This document shows positions 62,781-64,000 of a stretch of 64,000 nucleotides of DNA, piece by piece; within the stretch, counting starts at the first letter, position 1, and each line of letters opens with the position of its first letter. A program made the translations under genes and the position numbers. Source of the DNA: Leptolyngbya sp. SIO1E4 (GTDB taxonomy: Bacteria; Cyanobacteriota; Cyanobacteriia; Phormidesmidales; Phormidesmidaceae); NCBI GenBank assembly GCA_010672825.2, contig JAAHFU020000001.1, positions 1,302,001 to 1,366,000 of the forward strand. The letters run 5' to 3'. The notes below the pieces were generated by a model. The model was not told where the DNA came from. It searched no databases and saw only the letters and a program-made list of their open reading frames with translations.

Positions 62781-64000
62781 ATGCCGCGTCGCGATGACTT
62801 AAAGAAAATTCTCTTGATTGGGTCTGGGCCGATTGTCATTGGCCAAGCCTGTGAGTTTGATTATTCCGGTACTCAGGCTTGTAAAGCGTTACGAGAAGAG
62901 GGCTATGAAGTGGTGTTGGTGAATTCCAACCCGGCCACCATCATGACAGATCCTGAAACGGCAGACCGCACCTACATTGAGCCGTTAACCCCAGATCTGC
63001 TTGCCAAGGTCATTGAGCAAGAGCAACCAGATGCCTTGTTACCAACAATGGGCGGGCAAACGGCCTTAAACCTGGCCGTCGATTTATCTAAAAATGGGGT
63101 GCTTGAACGGTATGGTATTGAGCTGATTGGGGCCAAGCTGGAGGCCATTGAAAAAGCAGAAGATCGCAAGCTGTTTAAGGAAGCAATGGGCCGCATTGGC
63201 CTGGCAGTGTGTCCGTCTGGGCTGGCAGAAACGTTGCCAGAAGCCAAGGCAGTTGCGGCCACGATCAATACATTTCCGCTGATTATTCGCCCGGCCTTTA
63301 CGTTAGGCGGCGCTGGAGGCGGCATTGCCTATAACCAGGAAGAATTTGAACGCATTGCCCAATTGGGCTTAGATGCCAGCCCGGTGTCGCAAATTATTGT
63401 GGAGCAATCGCTGCTGGGCTGGAAAGAATATGAACTTGAGGTGATGCGAGATCTCGCCGACAATGTGGTGATTATTTGCACCATTGAGAATGTGGATCCC
63501 ATGGGTGTTCACACAGGGGACTCGATTACCGTAGCCCCTGCCCAAACCCTGACCGATAAAGAATATCAGCGCTTGCGAGACGCCTCGATTCAGATTATTC
63601 GAGAAATTGGGGTCGAAACTGGGGGCTCAAACATTCAGTTTGCCGTTAACCCCCTGGATGGGAAGTTTATCGTCATCGAGATGAACCCACGGGTTTCTCG
63701 CAGTTCAGCCTTGGCCTCCAAAGCCACTGGATTTCCGATTGCCAAGTTTGCAGCGAAGCTGGCTATTGGGTACACCCTGGATGAAATTTCCAACGACATC
63801 ACCCAAAAAACCCCCGCTAGCTTTGAGCCGACGATTGACTATGTCGTCACCAAGGTGCCGCGCTTTGCCTTTGAGAAGTTCCCAGGAACTGAGCCGGTTT
63901 TGACCACTCAGATGAAGTCTGTGGGAGAAGCGATGGCTATCGGGCGCACCTTCCAAGAATCTTTTCAGAAGGCGCTGCGATCGCTGGAAACGGGGCGAGC
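62781..64000 (+). CDS. carB: Carbamoyl-phosphate synthase large subunit (5' part)
   Basis: Open from ATG 62781 to the window end, 406 codons of an expected ~1080. CarB makes carbamoyl phosphate from bicarbonate, ammonia (from CarA) and two ATP, feeding pyrimidine and arginine synthesis. N-terminal motifs are clear: [38 protein letters not shown]-grasp residues in [15 protein letters not shown], and [16 protein letters not shown]. The visible part is the carboxyphosphate half. It is divergent from futC. Confidence 0.97.
   Translation, partial: MPRRDDLKKILLIGSGPIVIGQACEFDYSGTQACKALREEGYEVVLVNSNPATIMTDPETADRTYIEPLTPDLLAKVIEQEQPDALLPTMGGQTALNLAVDLSKNGVLERYGIELIGAKLEAIEKAEDRKLFKEAMGRIGLAVCPSGLAETLPEAKAVAATINTFPLIIRPAFTLGGAGGGIAYNQEEFERIAQLGLDASPVSQIIVEQSLLGWKEYELEVMRDLADNVVIICTIENVDPMGVHTGDSITVAPAQTLTDKEYQRLRDASIQIIREIGVETGGSNIQFAVNPLDGKFIVIEMNPRVSRSSALASKATGFPIAKFAAKLAIGYTLDEISNDITQKTPASFEPTIDYVVTKVPRFAFEKFPGTEPVLTTQMKSVGEAMAIGRTFQESFQKALRSLETGR

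Noticed and set aside
1-64000. CRISPR arrays, prophage, rRNA, tRNA or intact transposase
   Set aside because: None recognised: the only tandem repeats are two-copy, heptameric or coding TPR units, and no integrase, capsid or transposase motif is present.

Overview
The window reads as a stretch of a cyanobacterial chromosome. The HIP1 octamer GCGATCGC recurs throughout. Several families are typical of or restricted to cyanobacteria: SipA, an NblR-like regulator, DUF2949, DUF3146, a TIGR03792-like protein, a phasin-like protein and a FutC-type iron ABC ATPase. Metabolism looks photoautotrophic and housekeeping. The high density of single genes separated by repeat-bearing spacers, and several long TPR proteins, suggest a morphologically complex, probably filamentous strain; this last point is inference only. 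No rRNA, tRNA, CRISPR array, prophage or intact insertion sequence was recognised.

Layout. 1-3.3 kb: end of an unknown gene, a degenerate receiver-domain protein, a hypothetical and a secreted NTF2-like protein. 3.3-6 kb: purS-purQ (purine synthesis) divergent from a Zur-like Fur-family regulator, then RidA and a Nudix hydrolase. 6-7.5 kb: malQ (glycogen/maltodextrin). 7.8-14 kb: gltB-gltD, glutamate synthase. 14.6-19.3 kb: sipA, a large polytopic membrane protein and two poorly known genes. 19.7-23 kb: a three-gene cluster encoding a GTP-cyclohydrolase-II-like URC1 protein, a DUF1688/URC4 protein and uracil phosphoribosyltransferase, which matches the URC uracil-catabolism gene set. 23.2-29 kb: a WecG/TagA glycosyltransferase, a PRC-barrel protein and smc. 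29.4-33.5 kb: a RuvC/YqgF-fold nuclease-like protein, DUF3146, nadK, an NblR-like response regulator, a DUF192 lipoprotein and DUF2949. 33.8-39.6 kb: an alanine/serine-glyoxylate aminotransferase, an AmiC-type amidase, a phospholipase-D-like protein with an EF-hand-like insertion, and an ArsA/Get3 ATPase with an HSP20-like tail. 39.9-47.3 kb: two large TPR membrane proteins flanking small genes and an FKBP isomerase. 47.5-53 kb: dnaB and the operon DUF4129-DUF4350-moxR-DUF58. 53.4-64 kb: a second PRC-barrel protein, a third TPR protein, a guanine/8-oxoguanine-type deaminase, a 4Fe-4S membrane protein, an ABC-2 permease, radA, a 53-residue membrane protein not covered by larger reading frames, futC and the 5' part of carB.

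How the parts connect. Nucleotide metabolism is prominent: purSQ, carB, upp with the URC genes, and the deaminase. Nitrogen assimilation (gltBD) and nutrient/light stress signalling (sipA and an NblR-like regulator, whose products belong to one known pathway through the kinase NblS) fit the same physiology. Between genes lies a family of about 95-bp elements ending in TATAGC/GCTATA (seven copies noted). There are also several two-copy 26-27-bp tandem duplications, heptamer repeats and some striking inverted repeats, notably an 18-bp perfect palindrome upstream of radA and an 11-bp inverted repeat bounding a 94-bp segment near 55.6 kb.

All functional calls come from reading motifs and family resemblance by eye; no database search was possible. 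Starts were moved downstream of the longest frame where homologous N-termini, an ATG or a Shine-Dalgarno match argued for it.
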